Assembly (NCBI RefSeq): GCF_009498275.1 | Contig: NZ_CP045643.1 | Span: forward strand, 4,154,001 to 4,218,000 | DNA from: Streptomyces fagopyri | Lineage (GTDB): Bacteria > Actinomycetota > Actinomycetes > Streptomycetales > Streptomycetaceae | DNA length: 64,000 nt | Direction of reading: 5' to 3' | Part shown: positions 16,166 through 24,364 of the stretch, one piece after another | How positions within the stretch are numbered: position 1 is the first letter of the stretch | How the letters are laid out: each line of letters starts with the position of its first letter | Translations under genes and position numbers: made by a program | Notes under the pieces: model-generated | Seen by the model: the letters and a program-made list of their open reading frames with translations, nothing else | Databases searched by the model: none | Told to the model about the DNA's origin: nothing

Positions 16166-17473
16166 TCAGGTGGCACTGCCCGTCGCGCTGGACGAGGCGC
16201 CGGCGGTCCCCTTGTCCGTGTCGCCCAGGAACGTCTTCCAGCCGCCGGCCGGCCGCTGGCCCACGTCCAGGGTCTGCAGCTTGGCCACCGTCTGCGGCGA
16301 CTGCACGTCCAGCCAGTCCACGAACTGCCGGAAGGAGACGAGCCGCACGTCCCCGCCCTTCTCCTTCTCCCGCGCGATGTGCTTGAAGGCCTGCTCGACG
16401 GCGTCCATGTAGATGCCGCCGTTCCACTCCTCGAAGTGGTTGCCTATGAAGAAGGGTGCCCGGTTCGACTCGTACGCCCGCCGGAATCCGGCGATGTAGG
16501 CCTCGGCCGCCTGCTTCCGCCAGCCCGGGTAGTTGTACGACGGCGCCTTCGTCGAGTTGACCGACTGGTTGGCGAGCATGTTGTAGTCCATGGACAGGAC
16601 TTCGAAGCTGTGGCCCGGGAACGGGACGGCCTGCAGCGGGAGGTCCCACACCCCCTGGTTCTTCTGCGGCCAGCGCTGGCGTCCACCGGGCGAGGAGGCG
16701 TCGTAGCGCCAGCCGAGTTCCTTGGCGGTCGGCAGCAGGTTGTTCTGGCCGAGCAGACAGGGGGTGCGCCCGCCTATGAGTTCCTTGTCGTAGTCGAACG
16801 GCAGCGAGGGCAGATCGCTCCAGCCCGTGTTGGTCCGCCACTCCTTGACGAAGGACTTGGCCTGGTCTATCTCGCTGCGCCACTGGGCCGGCGTCCAGTT
16901 GGCGACGGTGCCGTGGCCGGAGCAGAAGTGGCCGTTGAAGTGCGTGCCGATCTCGTGGCCGTCGAGCCAGGCCTGACGGACGCCTCCGAGGGTCGCCTTG
17001 ACGTGGTCGTCGGTGAGGTAGCCGATGTCCGAGGCGCCGCGGGGGTTGTTCGGCGGCAGGTACTTGCGCTTCTTCGACTCGGGCAGCAGATAGAGCCCGG
17101 AGAGGAAGAAGGTCATGTGCGCGTCGTGCTCCTCGGCGAGCCGCAGGAACCGGGAGAAGAGGCCGGTGCCGACCTCCCCCGCGCCGTCCCAGGAGAAGAT
17201 CACGAACTGCGGAGGGGTCTCGCCGGGCTCCAGCGGCACGGGGGCCTTGGGCTGCTTCGGCTGCTTGCCGGTGAAGGAGGTGGAGCCGTCGCCTATCGGA
17301 CGGGCGGTGGGCTTCGGGGCGCCGGGGCGGGACGACCGACCGGGCTTGCCCGGCTGTGAACCGCTCGCACCGCTCGGGCCGTCGTGGTCCGCGGTGCCGC
17401 ACGCCGCGAGTCCGAATGCCGCCGCGGCACCCGCCCCGAGGCCGATCATTCCCCGCCGGCTGATGTCCCGCAT
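16166..17473 (-). CDS. Polysaccharide deacetylase-family lipoprotein
   Basis: A 435-aa exported protein. The N-terminus has a twin-Arg-like SRRG and a lipobox LAAC (C25), then a long Pro/Ser/Gly linker. The NodB-like domain begins near residue 88. D96 lies in IFSWDGAGE, and HEIGTHFNGH (H173, H178, H182) resembles the metal-binding motif, although the usual TFDDG is changed. This suggests either an unusual deacetylase or a non-catalytic relative. The ATG at 17473 is chosen because it has the GAAGGAG ribosome-binding site. That site is overlapped by a strong hairpin in the leader. Confidence 0.82.
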   Translation of the reverse strand: MRDISRRGMIGLGAGAAAAFGLAACGTADHDGPSGASGSQPGKPGRSSRPGAPKPTARPIGDGSTSFTGKQPKQPKAPVPLEPGETPPQFVIFSWDGAGEVGTGLFSRFLRLAEEHDAHMTFFLSGLYLLPESKKRKYLPPNNPRGASDIGYLTDDHVKATLGGVRQAWLDGHEIGTHFNGHFCSGHGTVANWTPAQWRSEIDQAKSFVKEWRTNTGWSDLPSLPFDYDKELIGGRTPCLLGQNNLLPTAKELGWRYDASSPGGRQRWPQKNQGVWDLPLQAVPFPGHSFEVLSMDYNMLANQSVNSTKAPSYNYPGWRKQAAEAYIAGFRRAYESNRAPFFIGNHFEEWNGGIYMDAVEQAFKHIAREKEKGGDVRLVSFRQFVDWLDVQSPQTVAKLQTLDVGQRPAGGWKTFLGDTDKGTAGASSSATGSAT

Positions 17474-17487
17474 GCGGTCCCCATCTC

Positions 17488-17540
17488 CTTCGTGCCCTCT
17501 CAGCTGTCTCTCAGCAGACACATAATGAGAGGGCACGAAG
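17488..17540 (-). promoter_or_regulatory. Perfect 15-bp inverted repeat overlapping the deacetylase ribosome-binding site
   Basis: CTTCGTGCCCTCTCA at 17488-17502 is perfectly complementary to TGAGAGGGCACGAAG at 17526-17540, with a 23-nt loop that can itself form a small TGTCT/AGACA stem. In the transcript of the deacetylase gene, the second arm ends in the bases CACGAAG, which run directly into GGAGATGG, the likely Shine-Dalgarno. Folding would occlude translation. It could instead be a terminator for the upstream phosphatase gene or a protein operator. Confidence 0.6.
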
Positions 17541-17645
17541 TGCGGATGGGTTCCGGTATCTAGCTCATATTGATCGCATTTTACGAAGAACGATCGAGTG
17601 GCACACTTCACAGTCACCGGAAGTTCACACGCGAGCCCGCGACGG

Positions 17646-18335
17646 CTACGCGCCGAACGCCTTGCTCTTCCCCTTCACCGGCTTGGCGCCCGCGAGGAGA
17701 TGGGACGGGACGAGATCCCTGGCGGGCTCGCTGTAGCCGACGGAGACGATCTTGTCACCGCGGTAGGTGAAGGTCGTGAGCGACGCCAGCGTGCACTGCC
17801 GCTTGCGCGGGTCGTGCCACAACCGCCGCCGCTCGACGAAGGAGCGCACGATCCAGATCGGCAACTGGTGGCTGACCAGCACCGCTTCATGACCGCGGGC
17901 CGCGTCCTTGGCGGCGTCCAGCGCCCCCATCATGCGGACGACCTGCTCCACGTACGGCTCGCCCCAGGACGGCTTGAACGGGTTGACGAGGTGCTTCCAG
18001 TTCTCGGGCCTGCGCAGCGCGCCGTCGCCCACCCCGAAGGTCTTGCCCTGGAAGACGTTCTCCGCCTCGATCAGCCGCCCGTCGCTGCCGAGGTCGAGTC
18101 CGTGCGCCTTGGCGATGGGCGTCGCGGTCTCCTGCGCCCGCTCCAGCGGGGAGGCGATCACCTGCGTGACGTCACGCGACGCCAGGTGCTCGGCGACCCG
18201 GTCGGCCATCTGCCGTCCGAGCTCGGAGAGGTGGTACCCCGGCAGCCGGCCGTAGAGGACCCCGTCCGGGTTGGCGACCTCGCCGTGCCGCATGAGGTGG
18301 ACGACGGTGATGTCCTGACGCTGACTCTCGCTCAT
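17646..18335 (-). CDS. Histidine phosphatase (phosphoglycerate mutase-like) family protein
   Basis: A 229-aa protein of the histidine phosphatase superfamily. The catalytic RHG is in [10 protein letters not shown] (H17 accepts the phosphate), then SPLERAQET supplies the second Arg, and [10 protein letters not shown] the second catalytic His. The C-terminus is basic ([13 protein letters not shown]). Substrate specificity is unknown; many Streptomyces members are annotated as phosphoglycerate mutase without evidence. The ATG overlaps the hemL stop (ATGA), so it is made together with HemL. Confidence 0.88.
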   Translation of the reverse strand: MSESQRQDITVVHLMRHGEVANPDGVLYGRLPGYHLSELGRQMADRVAEHLASRDVTQVIASPLERAQETATPIAKAHGLDLGSDGRLIEAENVFQGKTFGVGDGALRRPENWKHLVNPFKPSWGEPYVEQVVRMMGALDAAKDAARGHEAVLVSHQLPIWIVRSFVERRRLWHDPRKRQCTLASLTTFTYRGDKIVSVGYSEPARDLVPSHLLAGAKPVKGKSKAFGA

Positions 18336-19648
18336 GCCGTGGCCTCCGCCGCTGCCCGTGCCGCCGCCGGAAGGGCGTCGGCGATCACCTGGATGGCCCG
18401 CTCGTCGTGGGCCGTGGACACGAACCACGACTCGAAGGACGACGGCGGCAGATACACACCCTGCGCCAGCATCGCGTGGAAGAACGCGGTGTAGCGGAAG
18501 GACTCCTGCGCCTTCGCGTCCTCGTAGTCGCGCACCTCACGTCCGGTGAAGAAGACCGAGAACATGTTGGAGGCGTTCTGCAGCCGGTGCGCCACGCCCT
18601 CCTTGGTGAGCGCCTCCGTGACGAGCGCGCGGATCCGCGCGGAGACGGCGTCGACCGTCTCGTACGCGGCGTCGTCGAGCAGCCGCAGCTGCGCGAGTCC
18701 CGCGGCGGTCGCGACGGGGTTCCCGGAGAGCGTGCCGGCCTGGTAGACGGGACCGACGGGGGCCAGATGCCCCATGACGTCCTTGCGTCCGCCGAAGGCC
18801 GCGGCCGGGAAGCCGCCGCCCATGACCTTACCGAAGGTCATCAGGTCGGGCTTGACCCCGTCGATGCCGTACCAGCCTGACCTGCTGGTACGGAACCCGG
18901 TCATGACCTCGTCGGAGATGAACAGGGCGCCGTTCTTCGCGCAGGCGTCCTTGAGGCCCTCGTTGAAGCCGGGGCGCGGCGGCACGACACCCATGTTGCC
19001 GGGCGAGGCCTCGGTGATCACGCAGGCGATCTCACCGGGGTGCGCGTGGAAAGCGGCGTGCACGGCTTCGAGGTCGTTGTAGGGAAGCACGATCGTGTCG
19101 CCGGCCTGGGCGCCCGTGACACCGGGGGTGTCGGGCAGCGCGAAGGTGGCGAGACCGCTGCCGGCCGCGGCGAGCAGGGCGTCCACGTGTCCGTGGTAGC
19201 ACCCGGCGAACTTGATGACCTTGGGCCGCCCGGTGAACCCGCGCGCGAGGCGGATGGCGGACATCGTCGCCTCGGTCCCGCTGGAGACGAGCCGGACCTG
19301 CTCGACCGGCTCGACGCGGGCGACGATCTCCTCCGCGAGCGCGACCTCGCCCTCGCCCGGGGTGCCGAAGGAGGTGCCGCGGGCGACGGCCTCCTGCACG
19401 GCGGCGACGACCTCGGGCCGGGAATGACCGAGGATCATCGGCCCCCAGGAGCAAACGAGGTCGACGTATTCCCTCCCGTCGGCATCGGTCAGGTATGGAC
19501 CGTTTCCGGACACCATGAAGCGGGGCGTACCGCCCACGGCGCGGAACGCGCGCACCGGAGAGTTCACGCCGCCCGGCGTGACGGCAGCCGCACGGTCGAA
19601 AAGAGTCTGCGAAACTGGGGCTTCGTACGGATAGCTCACACGGGCCAT
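18332..19648 (-). CDS. hemL: Glutamate-1-semialdehyde 2,1-aminomutase
   Basis: A 438-aa class III PLP enzyme. It converts glutamate-1-semialdehyde to 5-aminolevulinate, the second step of the C5 route started by HemA, whose gene lies at the right edge of this window. The PLP lysine is K274 in [33 protein letters not shown] and the SDEVMTGFR strand with the PLP aspartate are also clear. The start ([14 protein letters not shown]) fits family length. It heads a leftward group with the phosphatase. Confidence 0.95.
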   Translation of the reverse strand: MARVSYPYEAPVSQTLFDRAAAVTPGGVNSPVRAFRAVGGTPRFMVSGNGPYLTDADGREYVDLVCSWGPMILGHSRPEVVAAVQEAVARGTSFGTPGEGEVALAEEIVARVEPVEQVRLVSSGTEATMSAIRLARGFTGRPKVIKFAGCYHGHVDALLAAAGSGLATFALPDTPGVTGAQAGDTIVLPYNDLEAVHAAFHAHPGEIACVITEASPGNMGVVPPRPGFNEGLKDACAKNGALFISDEVMTGFRTSRSGWYGIDGVKPDLMTFGKVMGGGFPAAAFGGRKDVMGHLAPVGPVYQAGTLSGNPVATAAGLAQLRLLDDAAYETVDAVSARIRALVTEALTKEGVAHRLQNASNMFSVFFTGREVRDYEDAKAQESFRYTAFFHAMLAQGVYLPPSSFESWFVSTAHDERAIQVIADALPAAARAAAEATA

Positions 19649-19967
19649 GGTGTCAGAGGCTGCGAAGATCCTGCGGACAGGTGTTTCAGCGTACGTTTCG
19701 GCGTGCGGCCGTGGGGGAGGTCACTGTCACGATGATCGGGTTGCGTGGCGGGGGTCGCGCGCCTTAGAAAAGCAGTCGGGTGGAGATATGCATCGCGGTG
19801 GCGGACTGGGCGAGGGGACCGATGACCTCGGTCCTCGGCGTGCCCGGCGGGGGAAGCACCGGCGCGAGGCGGAGGAAGCCGAGGCACGGCAGGCACAGGG
19901 CACGCCGGGATCGCAAGGGTCACAAGGATCACAGGGCGATCCTGAGCGGATCGACTCGTCGGCCCGT
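19649..19967. other. Divergent intergenic region with uncertain gene start
   Basis: About 319 bp lie between hemL (leftward) and the next rightward gene if that gene starts at 19968. It should hold both promoters. The downstream frame is open through most of it and would encode a low-complexity Gly-Ser-Gln repeat (GSQGSQGSQG, about 19909-19938), so a longer product starting at the ATG at 19788 cannot be excluded. I see no RNA gene here. Confidence 0.5.
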
Positions 19968-20474
19968 ATGGACGGTATGGACTACACGGACCGCGGGGCA
20001 GACCGGCTCAGGGCAGGAAGCGGGAATGGTGGCCGGGTGGGGGTGACGTACAAATACTTCGGCGCACCGGACGGCGCGACCGCGGCCCGGGTGCCGATCT
20101 CCATGCGCCCGGAGGAACTCGGCGGCGACGAGCTCGGCATGAACGGCATGTTCACCAAGATCAAGCCGGAGACGATGGCCGCGATGGTCCTCACCGGCAT
20201 CGAGGGCGTCCCCCTGCACAAGGTGCCCCCGCTGGAACTCGTCGTCCTCCATCCCGACTACGCCGTCGTGAAGCTCCCCATGACCGTCGTCGACCCTCTC
20301 CGCGGCATCGGCGAGGAGGCGGTGGGCGCGGCGGCGTTCATCTGGTCGACGGTGCCGGACCGGGGCGGACCCCGGGACGCGTTCAACGTGTACCAGCTTC
20401 TCCACGAATGGCAGGATTTCAGCCACCGTCTGCACGAGGCGGGGCACCAGCCGTACTGCCTGGTGTGGCCCTGA
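19968..20474 (+). CDS. Conserved hypothetical protein
   Basis: A 168-aa protein as called, with no signal peptide or membrane segment. The conserved core starts near VGVTYKYFGAPDG and ends HEAGHQPYCLVWP. It contains GMFTKIKPETMAAMVLTGIE and a mixed beta/alpha pattern that I do not recognise as a named domain. I recall close homologues beside hemL in other streptomycetes. The start is uncertain: neither the ATG at 19968 nor that at 19977 has a good ribosome-binding site, which may mean a leaderless message or a more upstream start. Confidence 0.7.
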   Translation: MDGMDYTDRGADRLRAGSGNGGRVGVTYKYFGAPDGATAARVPISMRPEELGGDELGMNGMFTKIKPETMAAMVLTGIEGVPLHKVPPLELVVLHPDYAVVKLPMTVVDPLRGIGEEAVGAAAFIWSTVPDRGGPRDAFNVYQLLHEWQDFSHRLHEAGHQPYCLVWP

Positions 20475-20522
20475 GCCCCGTTCTCCGCTGACGCGGGCGG
20501 GACTTCCGAAGCAGAGCGCGAA

Positions 20523-20548
20523 CGGGCGGGGCCTCCGGGTCCCGCCCG
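20523..20548. terminator. GC hairpin between convergent genes
   Basis: CGGGCGGG (20523-20530) pairs with CCCGCCCG (20541-20548) around a 10-nt loop. It lies 48 bp after the conserved hypothetical gene and 68 bp before the end of the convergent transporter gene, so it can serve both. Confidence 0.5.
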
Positions 20549-20615
20549 CACCGCCGCGGCCACCGGGCCGGCCGGGGCGCGCGGCCCGTACGCCGGACCC
20601 CGCAAGCCCGCGGTC

Positions 20616-22430
20616 TCAGAGGCCCAGCCGGTACGGCACCACGCAGACGACCACGTCCGTACGGGCCCTCAGCACCGTGGCGAGGAGCAGGCCGCGCTGG
20701 TTCTGAAGGAGCTGGTAGCGGCGGTGGAGCGGTTCGACCTCCGGGATGAGGACGGCGACCTGCCGGCCTCCCTCCGCCGCCCGCCGGACGTACTCGACGA
20801 GGGGTTCCACGAGTGAGCGCCGCGGGCTGTCGATGACGTCCAGCCGTACCCCCGGGTCCCAGCGGTCCCAGCTCGCTTTGAGCGTGCGGACCTTGGCGGG
20901 ATCGGCGTGCACGGCGACGGCGACGACCTCGTGGCCGAGGGAGAGCGCGGCCTGCAGCCCGTGCCGGGTGAGCCGGCTGACCTCGCCGACCGGGACGATG
21001 ACGAGGGAGTCGGCGACGCTGAGCGGGGGCGGGGTCTCGCCGAGTCCGAGTTCCCTGCCCACCTCCGTGTAGTAGCGCTGGATGCGCGAGAACAGCAGCA
21101 TCAGCAGCGGGATGATGACGACGACGACCCAGGCCCCCTCCAGGAACTTGGTGGCCAGCAGGACGACCCCGGCGACGACGGTCAGGACGGCGCCGATCCC
21201 GTTGAGCGCGGCGCGCCGCAGCCAGCCGGGCGGTCGCGCCCCCGCCCAGTGCCGCACCAGTCCGATCTGGCTGACGCTGAATCCGATGAACACCCCGATC
21301 GCGAAGAGCGGGATCATCCGGTGGGTGTCGGCGTCCACGGCGATCAGCAGCAGCATCGCGAGCAGCGCGAGGGCGACCACTCCCCAGCGGTACACCGGTC
21401 GTTCCGCGCGCAGCCCGAAGAAGTGCGGCAGCCGGTGGTCCCTGGCGAGCAGGCTCATCAGGACGGGCAGTCCGCCGAAACTCGTGTTGGCGGCGAGGGC
21501 GAGCGCCAGGGTGACGATGAGGTTCGTGGCGTAGTACGGCCATCCCGTCCCGTACGCGCCCGCCGTGAGCTGCGCCAGTACGGTCACGCCGCCGCGCGGG
21601 GCCACCTCGTCGCGGCGGATCAGCAGCGCCATGCCGATCAGCATCAGGCCGAGCAGCGCGCCGAGCATCAGTTCGGTGCGCTGGGCGCGCCGGACGCGCG
21701 GATCGCGGAACGAGGGGACGCCGTTGGCGATCGCCTCCACCCCGGTGAGCGCGGAGCAGCCGGAGGAGAACGCCTTGAGGAGGAGCAGGACACCCAGCCC
21801 CTCGGTGGCGTGGACCGGGTGCGCGGTGCCCACGACGGCCACGGGGTGGCCGCGCAGCAGCCCCAGTACGACGATGCCGAGGATGCTCACCACGAACAGC
21901 GCGGTGGGCAGCATCAGCACCCGGGCGCTCTCGGCCACGCCCCGCAGGTTCACGGCGGTGAGGAGGGCGAGGCCGATCAGGCAGATCGCGAGCAGGTGCG
22001 GACCGAGGGAGGGGAAGGCGGAGGCGAGACTCGCGGCGCCCGCCGCCAGACTGACGGTCACGGTCAGCACGTAGTCGACGACGAGGCTGGCCGCGGCGAG
22101 CAGACTGACGCTCGGCCCCAGGTCCTTCTTCGCCACCGCGTACGCGCCGCCCCCGTCCGGATGGACGGCGATCACCTGCCCGTACGACACGACGAGCACC
22201 GCGAGCAGCGCGGCGATGACCAGGGTCACCGGCAGCGTGGCGGTCAGCGCGCCCGTCCCGGCGGCGATCAGGACGAGCACGATCGCCTCGGGTCCGTACG
22301 CCACCGAGCTGAGCGCGTCCAGGGACAGTGCGGCGAGCCCCTCGATGCTGGTCAAGCGGTACTTGTCGCCCTCCCCGTGCCGCAAGGGAACTCTCGGCCG
22401 CAGTTCGCGGCGGGCCAGTCCGTACGCCAT
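20616..22430 (-). CDS. APC-family transporter resembling potassium importer KimA (copy 1)
   Basis: A 604-aa protein with about 12 transmembrane helices and a soluble C-terminal domain of about 150 residues. The layout matches the B. subtilis K+ importer KimA (YdaO) as I recall it: SLDALSSVAYGPEAIVLVL near residue 35, HPDGGGAYAVAKKDLG, FSSGCSALTGVEAIANGVPSF, the SLVIVPVGEVSRLTR strand opening the tail, and the C-terminal QNQRG motif. Most databases label these amino-acid permeases. The nearby kdp genes and two further copies favour potassium. No c-di-AMP riboswitch was recognised upstream. Confidence 0.8.
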   Translation of the reverse strand: MAYGLARRELRPRVPLRHGEGDKYRLTSIEGLAALSLDALSSVAYGPEAIVLVLIAAGTGALTATLPVTLVIAALLAVLVVSYGQVIAVHPDGGGAYAVAKKDLGPSVSLLAAASLVVDYVLTVTVSLAAGAASLASAFPSLGPHLLAICLIGLALLTAVNLRGVAESARVLMLPTALFVVSILGIVVLGLLRGHPVAVVGTAHPVHATEGLGVLLLLKAFSSGCSALTGVEAIANGVPSFRDPRVRRAQRTELMLGALLGLMLIGMALLIRRDEVAPRGGVTVLAQLTAGAYGTGWPYYATNLIVTLALALAANTSFGGLPVLMSLLARDHRLPHFFGLRAERPVYRWGVVALALLAMLLLIAVDADTHRMIPLFAIGVFIGFSVSQIGLVRHWAGARPPGWLRRAALNGIGAVLTVVAGVVLLATKFLEGAWVVVVIIPLLMLLFSRIQRYYTEVGRELGLGETPPPLSVADSLVIVPVGEVSRLTRHGLQAALSLGHEVVAVAVHADPAKVRTLKASWDRWDPGVRLDVIDSPRRSLVEPLVEYVRRAAEGGRQVAVLIPEVEPLHRRYQLLQNQRGLLLATVLRARTDVVVCVVPYRLGL

Positions 22431-22585
22431 CGAGGACCTCGCGATACAGGGGGGGTTCCGGTTGTTTCGTCCTGTCCGGAGTCAGTGTGGCGGGTCCACC
22501 TGGCCGCGAGCCGTCAAGGACGCGCCAGGCGGCGCACGCCCCGCGTGGCCGCGCGGACCCGGACGCCGGGCCCGCGCGGCTCTCA

Positions 22586-22999
22586 TCACCTCGGCCTGGA
22601 CAGGTCGAACCACACCGCCTTGCCCGCGGGCCGGACCGGACCGCCGTACGCGAGGGCCGGGCCGCTGCCCCAGCGCCCGTCCGTGAAGGCGTCCACCAGA
22701 TACAGTCCGCGCCCGCCCCTCTCCCATCCCTCGGGCGTCAGATCCCTTATCACCGGCGGGTTCTCGTCCCCGTCGAACACCACGACCCGCACACCGGCCG
22801 GCTCGACCGACAGCCACAGCGCGGAGCCGCCGCCCTTCGCGTGCACGCAGGCGTTCGTGACGAGTTCGGAGGTGCACAGTGTCGCCGCGTCCACGAGTTC
22901 GCCGTCGAGTCTCTGCGCGCGCAGCACGGAGGCGACGAAGTCGCGGGCGATGTGGGGGGAGGTGTCGAGGGGCGGGCAGAAGAGGGTGTATTCGGGCAT
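22586..22999 (-). CDS. Anti-sigma-factor-like ATP-binding protein (HATPase_c, AbaA/RsbW type)
   Basis: A 137-aa protein made of a single GHKL ATPase domain. The N box is SELVTNACVHA (E45, N49), the G1 box VFDGDEN (D76) and the G2 box GGRGLYLVD (95-103). There is no His-phosphorylation domain, so it is a serine-kinase/anti-sigma-like protein rather than a sensor kinase. It is transcribed away from the XRE gene at 23287. ATPases of this type next to XRE-DUF5753 and DUF397 genes are a recurring Streptomyces arrangement (whiJ-like clusters). Confidence 0.85.
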   Translation of the reverse strand: MPEYTLFCPPLDTSPHIARDFVASVLRAQRLDGELVDAATLCTSELVTNACVHAKGGGSALWLSVEPAGVRVVVFDGDENPPVIRDLTPEGWERGGRGLYLVDAFTDGRWGSGPALAYGGPVRPAGKAVWFDLSRPR

Positions 23000-23214
23000 G
23001 CGGCATCAACTCCGTCGCGATGAGGAGGGCTTGGGGGGATCGGTCGGTTCCCTGCCGCGTCGGTGGCCTCGCCTCGGATGTCGACGGTCCGCGGTGGCAC
23101 TTCCCAGGGGCGGTACGCAGGGGAGAGTTGCGGTGGAGTGACGGACTGGACACTCTCCGTGATGCATGACGACCATAGCGTCTCAGCCTGCTACGCCTCA
23201 AGCGGTCCTGATAA

Positions 23215-23281
23215 TTGCCCTGGACACCGTGGAAGTTGCCCTACTGACGCGGCAGACTCGGCGGTGATCGCCAGTAGGAGG
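23215..23281 (+). promoter_or_regulatory. Repeats and Shine-Dalgarno-masking hairpin before the XRE gene
   Basis: TTGCCCT occurs at 23215-23221 and again at 23236-23242, 21 bp (two helical turns) apart, a plausible operator. CCTACTG (23240-23246) is also perfectly complementary to CAGTAGG (23272-23278), whose right arm overlaps the AGGAGG ribosome-binding site at 23276-23281. The message could therefore fold to hide its start. Confidence 0.4.
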
Positions 23282-23286
23282 ACGAC

Positions 23287-24132
23287 ATGCCACCGAGGCC
23301 CAACCCCACAACGCGCCAGGCGCGCCTCGGTGCCGAGCTGCGCAAGTTGCGCGAGTCCGCGGGCATCGAGTCACGCGACGCCGCCGAGTTCCTGAGTACG
23401 AACCAGACCCAGATCAGCCACATCGAGTCCGGGCGGTTCGGAATCAGCGAGGAACGGCTGCGCCGACTGGCCGAGCTCTACGACTGTGTCGACCGTCAAC
23501 TCCTGGACGCGTTGGTCGAGATGGCCGGCAGTCGTGGCAAGGGCTGGTGGGAGAAGTACCGAGGAGTGGTGCGCCCCAAGGGCCTCGACCTCGCCGAGCT
23601 GGAGCACTACAGCACATACGTGCGCACCTTCCAGGCCTTGCACATCCCCGGTCTTCTCCAGACGGAGGAGTACATCCGTACGGCTTCGCTCTTCACCAGT
23701 CCGGAGCTGCCGGAGAGGGACCGGGAGGACCGCGTCGAGTTCCGCCTTCGCAGGCAGCAGGTGCTCAACACCGGACGCCCGTACCAGGCGGTCATTCACG
23801 AGGCGGCCCTGCGTATGCGGGTCGGCGGGCCCAAGGCGGCCCGTACTCAACTGGACCGCATCCTGAGGGAGTCCGAGCGGGAGTCGGTCACCGTCCGGGT
23901 CATTCCCTTTACCGCGGACGACTTCGCGGGTGCCGGACAGTCCATGCTGTACGTCGGTGGCAAAGTGCCCCAACTGGACACAGCCCAGGTCGACACCGGC
24001 AATGGAAGTCTCTTCGTGGACGCGAGCGCCAAACTCCACCGCTACCGGGCCCGGTTGGCACGCATCGACAGCACCGCCCTCGAACCCACCCCGTCCCGCG
24101 ACCTCGTTCGAGCCATCGCCCAGGACCTCTGA
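23287..24132 (+). CDS. XRE-family regulator with DUF5753 (Scr1/WhiJ-like antitoxin-like)
   Basis: A 281-aa protein. The N-terminal helix-turn-helix (about residues 12-70) contains SRDAAEFLSTNQTQISHIES, with recognition helix TNQTQISHIESG. The rest is a DUF5753 domain, typically beginning GWWEKY and containing HIPGLLQTEEY and the C-terminal RARLARIDSTAL. Proteins of this class occur beside small DUF397 proteins and were described in S. coelicolor as Scr1-type antitoxins and WhiJ-like developmental regulators. The start is fixed by a perfect AGGAGG 5 bp upstream. The next gene starts 10 bp after its stop. Confidence 0.9.
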   Translation: MPPRPNPTTRQARLGAELRKLRESAGIESRDAAEFLSTNQTQISHIESGRFGISEERLRRLAELYDCVDRQLLDALVEMAGSRGKGWWEKYRGVVRPKGLDLAELEHYSTYVRTFQALHIPGLLQTEEYIRTASLFTSPELPERDREDRVEFRLRRQQVLNTGRPYQAVIHEAALRMRVGGPKAARTQLDRILRESERESVTVRVIPFTADDFAGAGQSMLYVGGKVPQLDTAQVDTGNGSLFVDASAKLHRYRARLARIDSTALEPTPSRDLVRAIAQDL

Positions 24133-24142
24133 AAGGCAGACC

Positions 24143-24340
24143 GTGCTCCCCACACTCCACTGGCAGAAGTCGTCCTTCTCCTCGGGCGATGACGACGAGG
24201 ACTGCCTGGAGATAGCCTCCTCCCCCGCCACCCTCCACCTCCGCGAGAGCGACCACCCCGCCACGGTCGTCACCCCGGCTCCCGCCGCCCTGCGCGCCCT
24301 CCTCGCCGCCGTGAAACACGGGCTCCCCTCCGGCCCGTGA
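24143..24340 (+). CDS. DUF397 small protein (partner of the XRE regulator)
   Basis: A 65-aa acidic protein starting at GTG 24143 with a GAAAGG site. It shows the DUF397 signature: LHWQKSSFSSGDDDEDCLEI, then a short LRESDHP strand and the C-terminal helix ALRALLAAVKHG. It lies 10 bp after the XRE-DUF5753 gene, as in the Scr1/Scr2 pair, where the DUF397 member was proposed to be the toxin. Here I only see the arrangement; toxicity is not shown by sequence. The gene stops 24 bp before the convergent kdpE. Confidence 0.85.
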   Translation: MLPTLHWQKSSFSSGDDDEDCLEIASSPATLHLRESDHPATVVTPAPAALRALLAAVKHGLPSGP

Positions 24341-24364
24341 GTCACCCGGCCCCGGAGTCCGGCC

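Noticed and set aside
15461..17359. A long plus-strand frame (632 codons) opposite resA and the deacetylase gene
   Set aside because: Both minus-strand genes have intact motifs (WCPPC, lipoboxes). The plus-strand translation is Arg/Val/Glu-rich with no recognisable domain.
22431..22585. A c-di-AMP (ydaO-type) riboswitch upstream of a KimA-like gene
   Set aside because: The leaders of the three KimA-like genes are short, at most about 250 bp, and I could not find the conserved junction elements of that riboswitch. A covariance-model search would be needed to be sure.
20907..23141. A 744-codon plus-strand frame opposite the first KimA-like gene
   Set aside because: Antisense to a 12-helix transporter; no domain and biased composition.
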